Source: Actinomycetospora termitidis
Lineage (GTDB): Bacteria > Actinomycetota > Actinomycetes > Mycobacteriales > Pseudonocardiaceae
DNA length: 64,000 nucleotides
Reading direction: 5' to 3'
Assembly: GCF_030286555.1 (NCBI RefSeq)
Contig: NZ_JASVWF010000001.1
Span: 1-64,000, forward strand
Part shown: one piece after another, positions 42,349 to 51,904 of the stretch
Numbering within the stretch: the stretch's first letter is position 1
Layout of the letters: the number at the start of each line of letters is the position of its first letter
The notes under the pieces: generated by a model
Told to the model about the DNA's origin: nothing
The model's database searches: none
The model's input: the letters and a program-made list of their open reading frames with translations, nothing else
Translations under genes and position numbers: made by a program

Positions 42349-43500
42349 TCAGAAGGACTCGCCGGACCCGCCGTCCGGAACCTGCGGTGGAGCCGGGCGG
42401 TCACCGCCGCCGTCCCCCGGGGAGGCACCGCCGTCGTCGGCCGCCCCGCCGCCCGGGGCTGCGGGCTCGGCGGCGCCGCCGCCACCTCCGCCCCCGCCAC
42501 CGCCGCCGGTCCCGGGTTCCGCGGCCGGAGCACGGGTCGTGGTCGGCGCCACGCGACGCGACGTCAGCGGCGCCGGGGCGACGCAGGTCCCGTCCCGGTA
42601 CTCCCCACAGGCTGCCGCTGGCTTCGTCGGCGTGGAGGTCACCGGAGGCGGCGGCGGGACGATCCCCGGCGGTGGGCCGTAGCCGCAGTTGCAGAGCATG
42701 ACGACGCGGAACTGGGTGATCTCCACGCGCGAGCGCTCGATGTAGGTGATGTTGCGCTCGTCGAAGCCCCACCACTTCGTCCCGCCGTACTTGACCTGCC
42801 CGAACTTCTTCGGCGGCAGGAGCGGGTTGCCGCACTTGCACCGCACGCGGGGCACGCCGTTGCGGTCCACCATGACCGCGGTGCCGGCCTGCAGGACGGA
42901 GTTGAACGGGTTGGCCACCCCGTCGCGGAACCCGTGGTTGATCACGGCCGTGTCGGTGCGCAGAATGACCGGCGTCAGGGTCGCGACGAAGGCCTCGATC
43001 TGGTCCGGCGGGACGAGCTCGACGGTCGCCCACGCCCGCGCCTTGTCGGGGTTCGCCTTCAGGAACGCCACGAGCTTCGCGGCGTCGCAGGCGTTCTGAT
43101 TGGTCCCGCCGTAGAGCCCGACGGTGTCCCCGGAGACGGTGGTCGATCCCGGGGCCGCCGAGGCGGGCGGCGCGGCCGCCGTGGTGACGGGCGCGGCGGG
43201 CTGCGGCGGGGTCACGGCGGCCGGCTGGGCGGGCGGTGGAGCCGCCGCGGCCTGCTGCTGGATCTGGGCGACCGGCGTGATCGGCACCGACTGCCCGTCG
43301 CCGACCGAACCACCGAAGGGGTCGACACCCGGCGAGTCGAACGGCTCGGCCACGAACTCGGTGGCGAAGACACCGCCGAGATAGAGCCCGCCGCCGGTGA
43401 GGGCGGCGGCACCGAGCATCGCCCCGATCACCAGCAGGGCGATGTTGAGTCGCCGCTTCTTCCGCGGGAACTGCGGCGGCATCGACTGCGTCGGTTGCAT
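42349..43500 (-). CDS. Membrane-anchored DUF6777-like protein
   Basis: The 383-residue protein starts with a basic segment and a membrane helix (RRLNIALLVIGAMLGAAALTGGGLYLG, about 16-42), then a Pro/Ala linker. An extracytoplasmic domain follows: CDAAKLVAFLKANPDKARAWATV, LTPVILRTDTAVINHGFRDGVANPFNSVLQAGTAVMVDRNGVPRVRCKCGNPLLPP, and VVMLCNCGYGPPPG. The Cys-x-Cys-Gly pairs may bind metal or form disulfides. The tail is Gly/Pro-rich. It resembles actinobacterial DUF6777 proteins; function is unknown. It lies next to, but outside, the dynamin cluster, separated by 128 bp. Confidence 0.65.
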   Translation of the reverse strand: MQPTQSMPPQFPRKKRRLNIALLVIGAMLGAAALTGGGLYLGGVFATEFVAEPFDSPGVDPFGGSVGDGQSVPITPVAQIQQQAAAAPPPAQPAAVTPPQPAAPVTTAAAPPASAAPGSTTVSGDTVGLYGGTNQNACDAAKLVAFLKANPDKARAWATVELVPPDQIEAFVATLTPVILRTDTAVINHGFRDGVANPFNSVLQAGTAVMVDRNGVPRVRCKCGNPLLPPKKFGQVKYGGTKWWGFDERNITYIERSRVEITQFRVVMLCNCGYGPPPGIVPPPPPVTSTPTKPAAACGEYRDGTCVAPAPLTSRRVAPTTTRAPAAEPGTGGGGGGGGGGGAAEPAAPGGGAADDGGASPGDGGGDRPAPPQVPDGGSGESF

Positions 43501-43628
43501 GACCCGTCCTTGGGATCGAAGTGGCCGTCCCTGTGATCGGGATTCATCGACGCAGTGTTACCAACTTCACTCTGATACCTCACCCATATCGGTGAAGATC
43601 GGCCCATCGTGCAGCACCGATGGTGACG

Positions 43629-45140
43629 TCATTGGGCGAGACGGCTGAGCATGCCCTCGCAGCTGCGGACGACGACCGTGCAGGCGTCCACCGTCGCCCG
43701 GCCCGAGACCGGGTTCGCCGCCCGCCGCCGCCACCGCGTGAGCGCATCGACCACCGCGACCTGCTGGGCGCCCGCGTCCGCCTCGGGATCGAGCCCGAGT
43801 CGCGCCGGAGGGCGGGACCCGTGGCCACCGATGAGCCGCTCGGCCTCCTCACGGGCGTCCGCGGGCAGCGGGACGGACTTCGCCCGCAGGGCAGCGAGAA
43901 GCCGCAGCTCCGCGAACTCGTGCGCGCCCGCGAAGATGCGCTCGACGTCGGCCGCGAGGGACGTTCCGGCCGGCCGCGGCTCACGCTGCAGGACCAGCTC
44001 CACCGCGAGCAGCGCCGACCGGGCCTTGAGCAGGTCGCGACGCTCCCCGAACTGCGTGGCGAGCACCTCGCGCAGCTCGTCCAGCCCGCTCGCCGCGACG
44101 AGCTCCGTGGAGAGCTGCGCGGCGTCCGGGGCGTGATCCCGGAGCGCCGCGATCGAGGTCCGTACACCGAAGACCCCCATCCGCTTCAGCAGCGCGTCCC
44201 GGCTCGACGCGTCCGGGACGTCGGACCCGAGGCGGTCGCGCAACGAGTCGGGCGGGTTGACGAAGCGGTCGGCGGAGAGCAGCAGCGCCTCGGTGACGTC
44301 GGGCGGGAGCGCCGCCAGTCCGCGCAGCCCGAGGAACTCCTCCTGGCGCATGGTGCGCCCGGACAGGGCCACGAGGCCGGCGACCGCGACGACCGTCTGG
44401 CAGAGCGCCGAGAGCTTCTCGTCGGTGCGGTACCGCCCGGCGATGCGCCGGGCGGAGTCGATTGCGTCCAGCCGCCCCGCCCCGATCTCGTCGGCCCGGG
44501 ACAGGACCGCGATCGTCGAGACCGGGGTGGCCCGCGCGACGTGCCGGTCGTGGAACGACTCCAGGAACCGCGCGTCGGCGGAGTGCAGGTGGCGCATCAG
44601 GTAGAGCACGGCGTCGGCCTGGCTCGGTGCCTCGTCGGGGGTGAGGAACTGGCTGGCCCGTTCGGAGGTGTCGGCCGTCAGGGACGCGATCCCCGGGGTG
44701 TCGATCAGCGACGTCGTCCGGAGCCCGGACGACGGCCAGTCGACCGTGAGGCGATCGACCGCCGTCGGGTCCTCCCCCTCCAGGTCGACGACGAGCCCTC
44801 CGTGATCGGTCCGTCGGGTACGCAGCTGACGCGGCGGGCCCTGGCGCGGGTGGAGCAGGATCCGCGGGCTCGGCCCGTCCTGGTACCAGGTGACGACCCG
44901 CGTGCACTCCCCCGCGTCCGTGGCGGCGATCTCCTCCCCGACGAGCGCGTTGAGCAGGGTCGACTTGCCGGCCTTGACCTTGCCCGCGATCGCGAGGCGC
45001 AGCGGCTCGTCGAAGCGCTCGAGATGGTGGTTCAGCCACCCGGACGCCTGCGGGCTGTCGCCGTAGACCTCGAGGGCGCGGCGCAGCAGGGTGCGCGTCT
45101 GCGCGCCCAGGCCCGCCGGACGGGTCGTCGTCTCAGTCAT
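43629..45140 (-). CDS. iniC: IniC-like dynamin-family GTPase
   Basis: A 503-residue bacterial dynamin-like protein. The G1 P-loop is AIAGKVKAGKSTLLNAL (about 50-66), G2 probably GECTRVVTW, G3 DTPGIAS. G4 appears as SRAD instead of the usual (N/T)KxD, which may weaken guanine selection. Helical assembly regions follow, with no membrane hairpin as clear as in the partner. It overlaps the iniA-like gene by 8 bp, the order and coupling of mycobacterial iniA-iniC, which bend or divide membranes under cell-wall stress. Confidence 0.82.
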   Translation of the reverse strand: MTETTTRPAGLGAQTRTLLRRALEVYGDSPQASGWLNHHLERFDEPLRLAIAGKVKAGKSTLLNALVGEEIAATDAGECTRVVTWYQDGPSPRILLHPRQGPPRQLRTRRTDHGGLVVDLEGEDPTAVDRLTVDWPSSGLRTTSLIDTPGIASLTADTSERASQFLTPDEAPSQADAVLYLMRHLHSADARFLESFHDRHVARATPVSTIAVLSRADEIGAGRLDAIDSARRIAGRYRTDEKLSALCQTVVAVAGLVALSGRTMRQEEFLGLRGLAALPPDVTEALLLSADRFVNPPDSLRDRLGSDVPDASSRDALLKRMGVFGVRTSIAALRDHAPDAAQLSTELVAASGLDELREVLATQFGERRDLLKARSALLAVELVLQREPRPAGTSLAADVERIFAGAHEFAELRLLAALRAKSVPLPADAREEAERLIGGHGSRPPARLGLDPEADAGAQQVAVVDALTRWRRRAANPVSGRATVDACTVVVRSCEGMLSRLAQ

Positions 45141-46950
45141 TCGCGACCAGCGCCTTCGCCTTCTTCTCGAGGGCGGCGAGCCGGTCGAGCTCCGCCGTCA
45201 GGTTCCGCTTGCGCTCCTCGCGCTCGGTCGTCACGGACTTCACCGCCGCCTGGGCCGACGCGACGGACTCCGACATCGACGTCGCCACCTCCTGGGCGAT
45301 GTCCTGGAAGTGGTCGCGCAGGTGGCGCTGGACGTTCCGGAGGAGGTCCCGTGAGTCCTTCCCGACCTGGAACGTGACGTCGTCGATGTGCTTGCGCACC
45401 GCCTGCTTGGCGTCCGCCCGCCGTCGTTCCAACAACCGTTTGCGCTCGTCCCGCACGCCCTTGGCGCCGAGGAGCAGCGCCGCCGCGCCGGTGATCGGGT
45501 TGAGCATCGCCATGCCGGCGAGGCTCGTGATCATGCCGAACATCATCACGCCGCCCTGACCGCCGCGCATGCCCGTCAGGAGCGCCGAGCCCAGGTGGAA
45601 CTTCGCCATCTCCGGTCGGATCATCGGGTTGACGTGCCCGCCGGCGTCGCGGGCCCGGGTGCGAGAGAGGTCGGGCAGCGCGATCTGCCCGCCCGCGACG
45701 AAGTGGTCCGCGACCTGCAGGGACAGGTGCTGCGCGCGCTGGCTCGCCCAGACGAAGTTGGTCGACGCGGCCTGCGCGACCGCCGCGTGCAGCCACTCCG
45801 CGAACTGGTCCCAGATCTCGCCCGGGTCCTCGGCCTCCAGCAGTTCCTCGGACTCCTTCTGCAGGGCCCGCATCCGGTCGCGGAGGTCGTGGTCGATGTC
45901 GGACTGCAGGTCGCCGAACCCGTCGTTGAGCGTCGTCTGCCAGCGGGCGGACCGCTTCTTCAGGTCCTCCGCCCGCTGCTTGGCCTGCTCGAGCCGTGCG
46001 ATCAGCTGGTCGGCCTCGCCCGGGTTCTCCTGGGCCGCCAGCTCGGAACGCATGCGGTAGGAGATCTGCTCGACGATCGAGAGCACGTCCTGGGAGGCCG
46101 CGCGGCGGTCGAGCTTCTCGGACTGCGCCAGCACCTGTTCCCGCAGGTAGGTCACGAGCGCCTTGAACCCGGACTCCTCGTTGAGGGCCGCGTCGTTCGC
46201 CGCGGCGGCGGCCCGGCGCAGCACCGAGGACACCGGGAGGATCTCCGCCCGCACCCCCTGCCGGCGCAGGTGGCCACGGTCGAGGTCGGCGATCCGGCGC
46301 CACTCCGGGTAGAGGTCGGTCTTGGTGAGCACGCAGGCGACGGTCGGGCACAGGGCGGTCGCCTGCTGGAGGAACCGCAGTTCGGGGGCGGTGTACTCGG
46401 TCGCGGCGTCCGAGATCAGCAGCACCGCGTCCGCCGTCGGGAGCGCGGCCATCGTCATCGCCCCGTGGGCGGAGCCGAGCCCGCCGACGCCCGGGGTGTC
46501 GACCACGACGAGCCCGGTCGACAGCAGCTTGCGGGGCACCGTCACCTCGACGTAGCTGACGTTCTCGCGGTTGCCCGGGTTGCCGGCCTCGGAGACGTAG
46601 CGCTGGAGGTCGCCGAACGGGACGTCGGTGCGCTCGGACCGGACCTCGCCGTCCGCCGGGCCCGCGGACTCCCGCACGACGGACACGGACGGCGCACCGT
46701 CGGTGTAGCGGACCGCGGTGGTGACCGAGGTCGAGATGTCGTCGTCCACCGGACAGATCTCCGCCGACACGAGGGCGTTGACCAGCGCACTCTTGCCCTG
46801 CTTGAACTCCCCGACCACGAGGACGCGGACGTCCGGGTCCGCCACCCGCCGCCGCGTGGCGTCCAGGCGGTCGGAGAGGTCCGGCCGGCCGTAGGCCGCG
46901 GTGGCCTTCTTCGCGAGGTCGATCAGATCCAGGGCCGGCGTCGACGGCAC
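45133..46950 (-). CDS. iniA: IniA-like dynamin-family GTPase
   Basis: The 605-residue protein has a full dynamin-type GTPase head: G1 VVGEFKQGKSALVNALV (about 45-61), G2 TSVTTAVRY, G3 VVDTPGVGG, G4 LTKTDLY. Long helices rich in Glu/Lys/Arg follow (EQAKQRAEDLKKRSARWQ). A hydrophobic paddle GGVMMFGMITSLAGMAMLNPITGAAALLLGA lies near residues 468-500, the likely membrane-insertion site. The match to mycobacterial IniA, which mediates membrane fission and tolerance to cell-wall drugs, is good. The GTG start follows AAGGAG. Confidence 0.88.
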   Translation of the reverse strand: MPSTPALDLIDLAKKATAAYGRPDLSDRLDATRRRVADPDVRVLVVGEFKQGKSALVNALVSAEICPVDDDISTSVTTAVRYTDGAPSVSVVRESAGPADGEVRSERTDVPFGDLQRYVSEAGNPGNRENVSYVEVTVPRKLLSTGLVVVDTPGVGGLGSAHGAMTMAALPTADAVLLISDAATEYTAPELRFLQQATALCPTVACVLTKTDLYPEWRRIADLDRGHLRRQGVRAEILPVSSVLRRAAAAANDAALNEESGFKALVTYLREQVLAQSEKLDRRAASQDVLSIVEQISYRMRSELAAQENPGEADQLIARLEQAKQRAEDLKKRSARWQTTLNDGFGDLQSDIDHDLRDRMRALQKESEELLEAEDPGEIWDQFAEWLHAAVAQAASTNFVWASQRAQHLSLQVADHFVAGGQIALPDLSRTRARDAGGHVNPMIRPEMAKFHLGSALLTGMRGGQGGVMMFGMITSLAGMAMLNPITGAAALLLGAKGVRDERKRLLERRRADAKQAVRKHIDDVTFQVGKDSRDLLRNVQRHLRDHFQDIAQEVATSMSESVASAQAAVKSVTTEREERKRNLTAELDRLAALEKKAKALVAND

Positions 46951-46983
46951 GGCGTGCTCCTTCTGGCGGGTGTGCGGGTCGGG

Positions 46984-47517
46984 TCAGCCGAGGTGGTCGA
47001 CGCCGGGGTCGTGCCCGTGCCCGGCATCATGGCCGGAGTCGCGGCCGGAGTCATGGCCGCCGCCGTGGTCCCGGTCGGACCCGTGGTCGCCGTCGTGCGC
47101 CGTGGACCCGTGGTCGTCGTGCGTCCCCGCGTCGTAGGCGTGACCGTCGTACTCGGGGTCCTCCTCCTCCGGCTCCCCGCCCGAGGAGTCGGGAGCGGTT
47201 CCCCCGCCGTCCCCCTGGTCCGCGGCCGCGGTCTCGTCGCCGTCCGGGGCCGCGGGCTCCGTCGCCCCCTGCCCGAAGCCGGGCTCCGGGTCGGCGACGT
47301 CCGTCGGCGCGGGCGGGAGGGACACGTCGTCGAGGTCGTGGTCCCCCGGCGGCGCGGGCACGTCGACGAACCGGGCGGTGACCTCGCCCGGACCGGCGAC
47401 CCGGTCGAGCAGGTCGTCGACGTCACCGTGGAGTGCGGCACCGATCGCCTCGGTCCAGGACGCCCGGTCGGGCCCCGACGAGCCGGTCGGGCCGGTGCCG
47501 GGTTCGGCGGTGGTCAT
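46984..47517 (-). CDS. Asp/His-rich protein in the ini-type cluster
   Basis: The 177-residue protein has a short ordered N terminus (SWTEAIGAALHGDVDDLLDRVAGPGEVTARFVD). It then becomes an acidic, Gly/His-rich tail with repeats such as HDDHGSTAHDGDHGSDRDHGGGHDSGRDSGHDAGHGHD. The tail looks disordered and could bind zinc, nickel or copper. It lies between the IniB-like gene (10 bp upstream) and iniA (33 bp downstream), so a role together with the dynamins is likely. No homologue was recognised. Confidence 0.65.
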   Translation of the reverse strand: MTTAEPGTGPTGSSGPDRASWTEAIGAALHGDVDDLLDRVAGPGEVTARFVDVPAPPGDHDLDDVSLPPAPTDVADPEPGFGQGATEPAAPDGDETAAADQGDGGGTAPDSSGGEPEEEDPEYDGHAYDAGTHDDHGSTAHDGDHGSDRDHGGGHDSGRDSGHDAGHGHDPGVDHLG

Positions 47518-47527
47518 CGGGGTCCTC

Positions 47528-48253
47528 TCACAGGTCGAGGTCGTCGTGCCCGGCGAGCGCGCCCGCGGGCACGTCGTGGTCCGGGAGCACGGCGTCGTGG
47601 TCGGTGATCAGGGAGTCGTGGCCGCCGTCGTCGTCGGGGTGGTGGACCTCGTCGGCCGGGCCGGCGAGGACGAACACCTCGGCCGGTCCCGGGTCGGTGT
47701 CGGCCGCACCGGCCGCGGGGTGGTCGACCTCGGCGGGGTCGGAGGGGTCGTGGAGGGGTGGATGGTCCGGGTGGTCGACGTCGGGGACCACGGGGGCGTC
47801 GTGGTGCCCGGGGACCTCGAGGTCGTGCAGCCCGTCGAGGTCCGCGGCCGGGTCCGCGAACGCCTCGTGGTCCCGGGGGCCCGCGCCGAGGTCGAGCTCG
47901 TCGACGTCGTGGTGGCCGTCGCCGGAGACCGGCCCCGCCAGCACCGTGTCGGTGACGTGCACGAGCTGGCGGGCGATGGCCTCGAGCGGGTGCTCCCCGG
48001 CCAGCTGGGACACCGCCGACCCCGCGACGTCCCCGTCCACGTCGTGGCCCAACCGGGCCGCGACGGAGTCGGTGACCAGGCGCAGGGCGTGGTGCAGGTC
48101 GGACGGGCGCACCTGGGTGAAGCCCTCGTCGGACAGGAGCCCGCGGGGGTCGGCGGCGAGGCGGGCCCGGAGTTCGGGATCGACGGCGAGTCGCGTGGCC
48201 CACTCCAGCAGGCTCGACGACTCGTCGGCGAGGTCGGTCACGGCGGGGCTCAC
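47528..48253 (-). CDS. IniB N-terminal-domain-like protein
   Basis: The first 60 residues (SLLEWATRLAVDPELRARLAADPRGLLSDEGFTQVRPSDLHHALRLVTDSVAARL) match the pattern at the start of mycobacterial IniB: a short helix, a DPxxRxxFxADPxxxLxxxG turn and a VxPxxL helix. The remaining 180 residues are Asp/His/Pro-rich instead of the Gly/Ala-rich tail of IniB, with HHDVDELDL, PDVDHPDHPPLHDPSDP and HDDLDL. The GTG start lies inside GGAGGTGAGC; GTG 48241 is an alternative. This places an IniB-type protein directly before iniA/iniC. Confidence 0.65.
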   Translation of the reverse strand: MSPAVTDLADESSSLLEWATRLAVDPELRARLAADPRGLLSDEGFTQVRPSDLHHALRLVTDSVAARLGHDVDGDVAGSAVSQLAGEHPLEAIARQLVHVTDTVLAGPVSGDGHHDVDELDLGAGPRDHEAFADPAADLDGLHDLEVPGHHDAPVVPDVDHPDHPPLHDPSDPAEVDHPAAGAADTDPGPAEVFVLAGPADEVHHPDDDGGHDSLITDHDAVLPDHDVPAGALAGHDDLDL

Positions 48254-48336
48254 CTCCTCGGGCCTCGACGACTCGGGCTGCGGACGCCCCGGTCCACCGG
48301 CGCGGGGGGACCGGGGCGTCTCGCGGGTCGGGGGAC

Positions 48337-50025
48337 TCAGGCCCCCAGGTCACCGCCGTGGTGGTCGCCACCGGAGTCGCCGCCCCCGTGGTCGCCGCCG
48401 GAGTCGCTGCCGCCGTGGTCGACGCCCGACCCGGAGTCCGCCGAGTGCAGCGGCTCGCTGTGCGAACCCTGGTCGAGGTCGGAGACCCCCTGCGACGCGT
48501 CGTCGGACGACGGGTGGTCGAGGCCGGTGTCCGGGCTCGACGAGCCCGGGTCGTCCGACGCGGGCGCATCCACCGTGGTCGTCGGGGCCGGGGCCCCGAA
48601 GTCGGTGTCGTGCGTGGCCGGGGTCCCGTTCGTGCTGGGGGCCGGCCCCCCGAAGTCGAGGTCGCCCGGCTGGTCGGTCGTCGGCGTCGTCCCCGTCGGG
48701 TCGGTCGTCGGCACCGTCGTCGGCGGCGACGACGGGTCGCCGTCGAGGTCGGACTCGGTCCCGACCGGCGGCGTGGTCGGCGGCGTCGTGGAGCCCGTCG
48801 GGTCCCCGTCGAGGTCGTGGCCGGGGTCGGCCGGGACGGACGGGTCCGTCGGCGTCGTCGTCGGCGTGGTCGGCGTCGGGGCCGGGTCGTCCAGGCCGCC
48901 CGTCGGGTCGGCCGTCGTCGGCTGACCCGGCGTGCTGTCGGTGGGGTCGTCCAGGCCGCCCGTCGGATCGGCCGTGGTCGGGGTCGTGCTGCTGGTCGGG
49001 TCCGTCTCGAGCGGGCTCTGCAGCGGGGCGTTCGGGTCGACTGGCGCGACGATCACCGGAGTGGCCGCGGTGGCCGTGGGGACCGTCGTCTGCGTGACCG
49101 GGGTGGTCGGGGTGGTCTGCCCCGGCGTGGTGGGAGTCGTGGTCGAGGTCGGGACCTCGCCCCCGGGCGTCTGCGGGTGGTCGGGCTGGCCGTCGCCGTC
49201 GATGTCGACGCCGCCCGTCTCGACGACCGGCCCGCCGGGGAGACGCGGCGGGAAGTCGTCGATGATCACCGGCGGCTGGAAGATCACCCCGCCGTGGACG
49301 TCGATCTGGATGTCGATCCGGACGTGGATGGTCTCCCGGAACGTCTCGTTGCAGTGCTCGACGAAGATGCGCTCGCACTCGTGGTGGTGGTCCCAGTGCT
49401 CGTCGTGGTCCCAGTCGCGGTGACCGCCACCGTGCCCACCACCGTGCCCGCCACCCGACCAGCCGCCGCCCCCGTGACCCCCGCCGGACCAGCCGCCGCC
49501 CCCGTGACCCCCGCCGGACCAGCCGCCGCCGTCGTGGTCCCCCCCGGACCAGTGGTCGCTGCCGTGGCTGCTGCCGTGCGACCAGTGGCTGGTCTCGCGC
49601 TCGAAGCAGTGCGAACGCTCGATGGCGAGCGAGAAGCTCACGCTGGAGCTGATGTCGATGCCGAACCGCTCGAACAGGGCCTGCCGGTCGGACAGCGCGA
49701 GGGCCTGCTCCTCCGGCGAGAGGCCGCCGAGGTAGTCCATCATCGAGTCGAACGCCGCCGACTGCTCCGCGGTGGCCTCCGGGGGGAGCGCGTCGCCGAG
49801 GGCGTCGACCGCCGCGCCGGCGTCGGCCGGGGAGGTCGGGGTGTCGAGGTCGTCCAGGGTCGCCGTCGGGTCGGCACCGAGGTCGGGCGTGCCGGCATCG
49901 TCCAGGGCGGCCGCGGACGGGCCGTTGCCGGTGGGGGTGTCGGTCGAGCTGTCGGCGGACGGGGTCGACCCGCTCGATCCGCCGGAGTCGGCCGACGGCT
50001 CGGCGGACGGGGACGCAGTGGTCAT
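48337..50025 (-). CDS. Large low-complexity His/Gly/Trp-repeat protein heading the ini-type cluster
   Basis: The 562-residue protein has four parts. The first is an acidic Ser/Thr/Pro N terminus (1-80). The second is a short helical module SMMDYLGGLSPEEQALALSDRQALFERFGIDISSS (about 95-130) that recalls the IniB N-domain turn. The third is a His/Gly/Trp-rich core with repeated GGGWSGGGHGG units and HRDWDHDEHWDHHHECE. The last is a long Thr/Pro/Asp tail with DPTGGLDD repeats. No signal peptide or membrane helix is seen. It is first in the leftward transcript, divergent from the Hsp70 pair. Confidence 0.65.
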   Translation of the reverse strand: MTTASPSAEPSADSGGSSGSTPSADSSTDTPTGNGPSAAALDDAGTPDLGADPTATLDDLDTPTSPADAGAAVDALGDALPPEATAEQSAAFDSMMDYLGGLSPEEQALALSDRQALFERFGIDISSSVSFSLAIERSHCFERETSHWSHGSSHGSDHWSGGDHDGGGWSGGGHGGGGWSGGGHGGGGWSGGGHGGGHGGGHRDWDHDEHWDHHHECERIFVEHCNETFRETIHVRIDIQIDVHGGVIFQPPVIIDDFPPRLPGGPVVETGGVDIDGDGQPDHPQTPGGEVPTSTTTPTTPGQTTPTTPVTQTTVPTATAATPVIVAPVDPNAPLQSPLETDPTSSTTPTTADPTGGLDDPTDSTPGQPTTADPTGGLDDPAPTPTTPTTTPTDPSVPADPGHDLDGDPTGSTTPPTTPPVGTESDLDGDPSSPPTTVPTTDPTGTTPTTDQPGDLDFGGPAPSTNGTPATHDTDFGAPAPTTTVDAPASDDPGSSSPDTGLDHPSSDDASQGVSDLDQGSHSEPLHSADSGSGVDHGGSDSGGDHGGGDSGGDHHGGDLGA

Positions 50026-50296
50026 CGGTACTCCTGGGTCTCGGGGCGATGCGCTCGCCGGGCGTCGGGGCCGCCGCGGTCTCCTGCGACCGGTGCGAGC
50101 TGACGGCGGGAACGCTAGGAACCCGCGGGCCCCGGGCCATCGGGGCGAGACCGACGACCGCGGGGGAGCACGTCGGGAGTCTGCTCACACCTGGTGTTGG
50201 GTCACAGGGGGCATGTACCTCGAATGGATTAGGGGCTTTGCCCTAGTCCGCCGTCCGACCGGCTAACCCATCACGTTCGGCAGCGATACTCCTGCC
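50026..50296. promoter_or_regulatory. Divergent control region between ini-type and Hsp70-type operons
   Basis: The 271-bp gap is less GC-rich at its right end. It holds an inverted repeat GGATTAGGG (50226-50234) / CCCTAGTCC (50241-50249), with 8 of 9 pairs around GCTTTG. Promoters for both directions must lie here; no confident -35/-10 pair was found. Such a shared region suggests coordinated control of both transcripts, possibly by the IniR-like protein. Confidence 0.5.

Positions 50297-51903
<1,607 letters not shown>

Positions 51904-51904
<1 letters not shown>

Noticed and set aside
49430-49560. Tandem repeats that could be taken for a CRISPR or minisatellite
   Set aside because: The repeats are in frame and encode GGGWSGGGH units of the protein at 48337-50025; there are no unique spacers.
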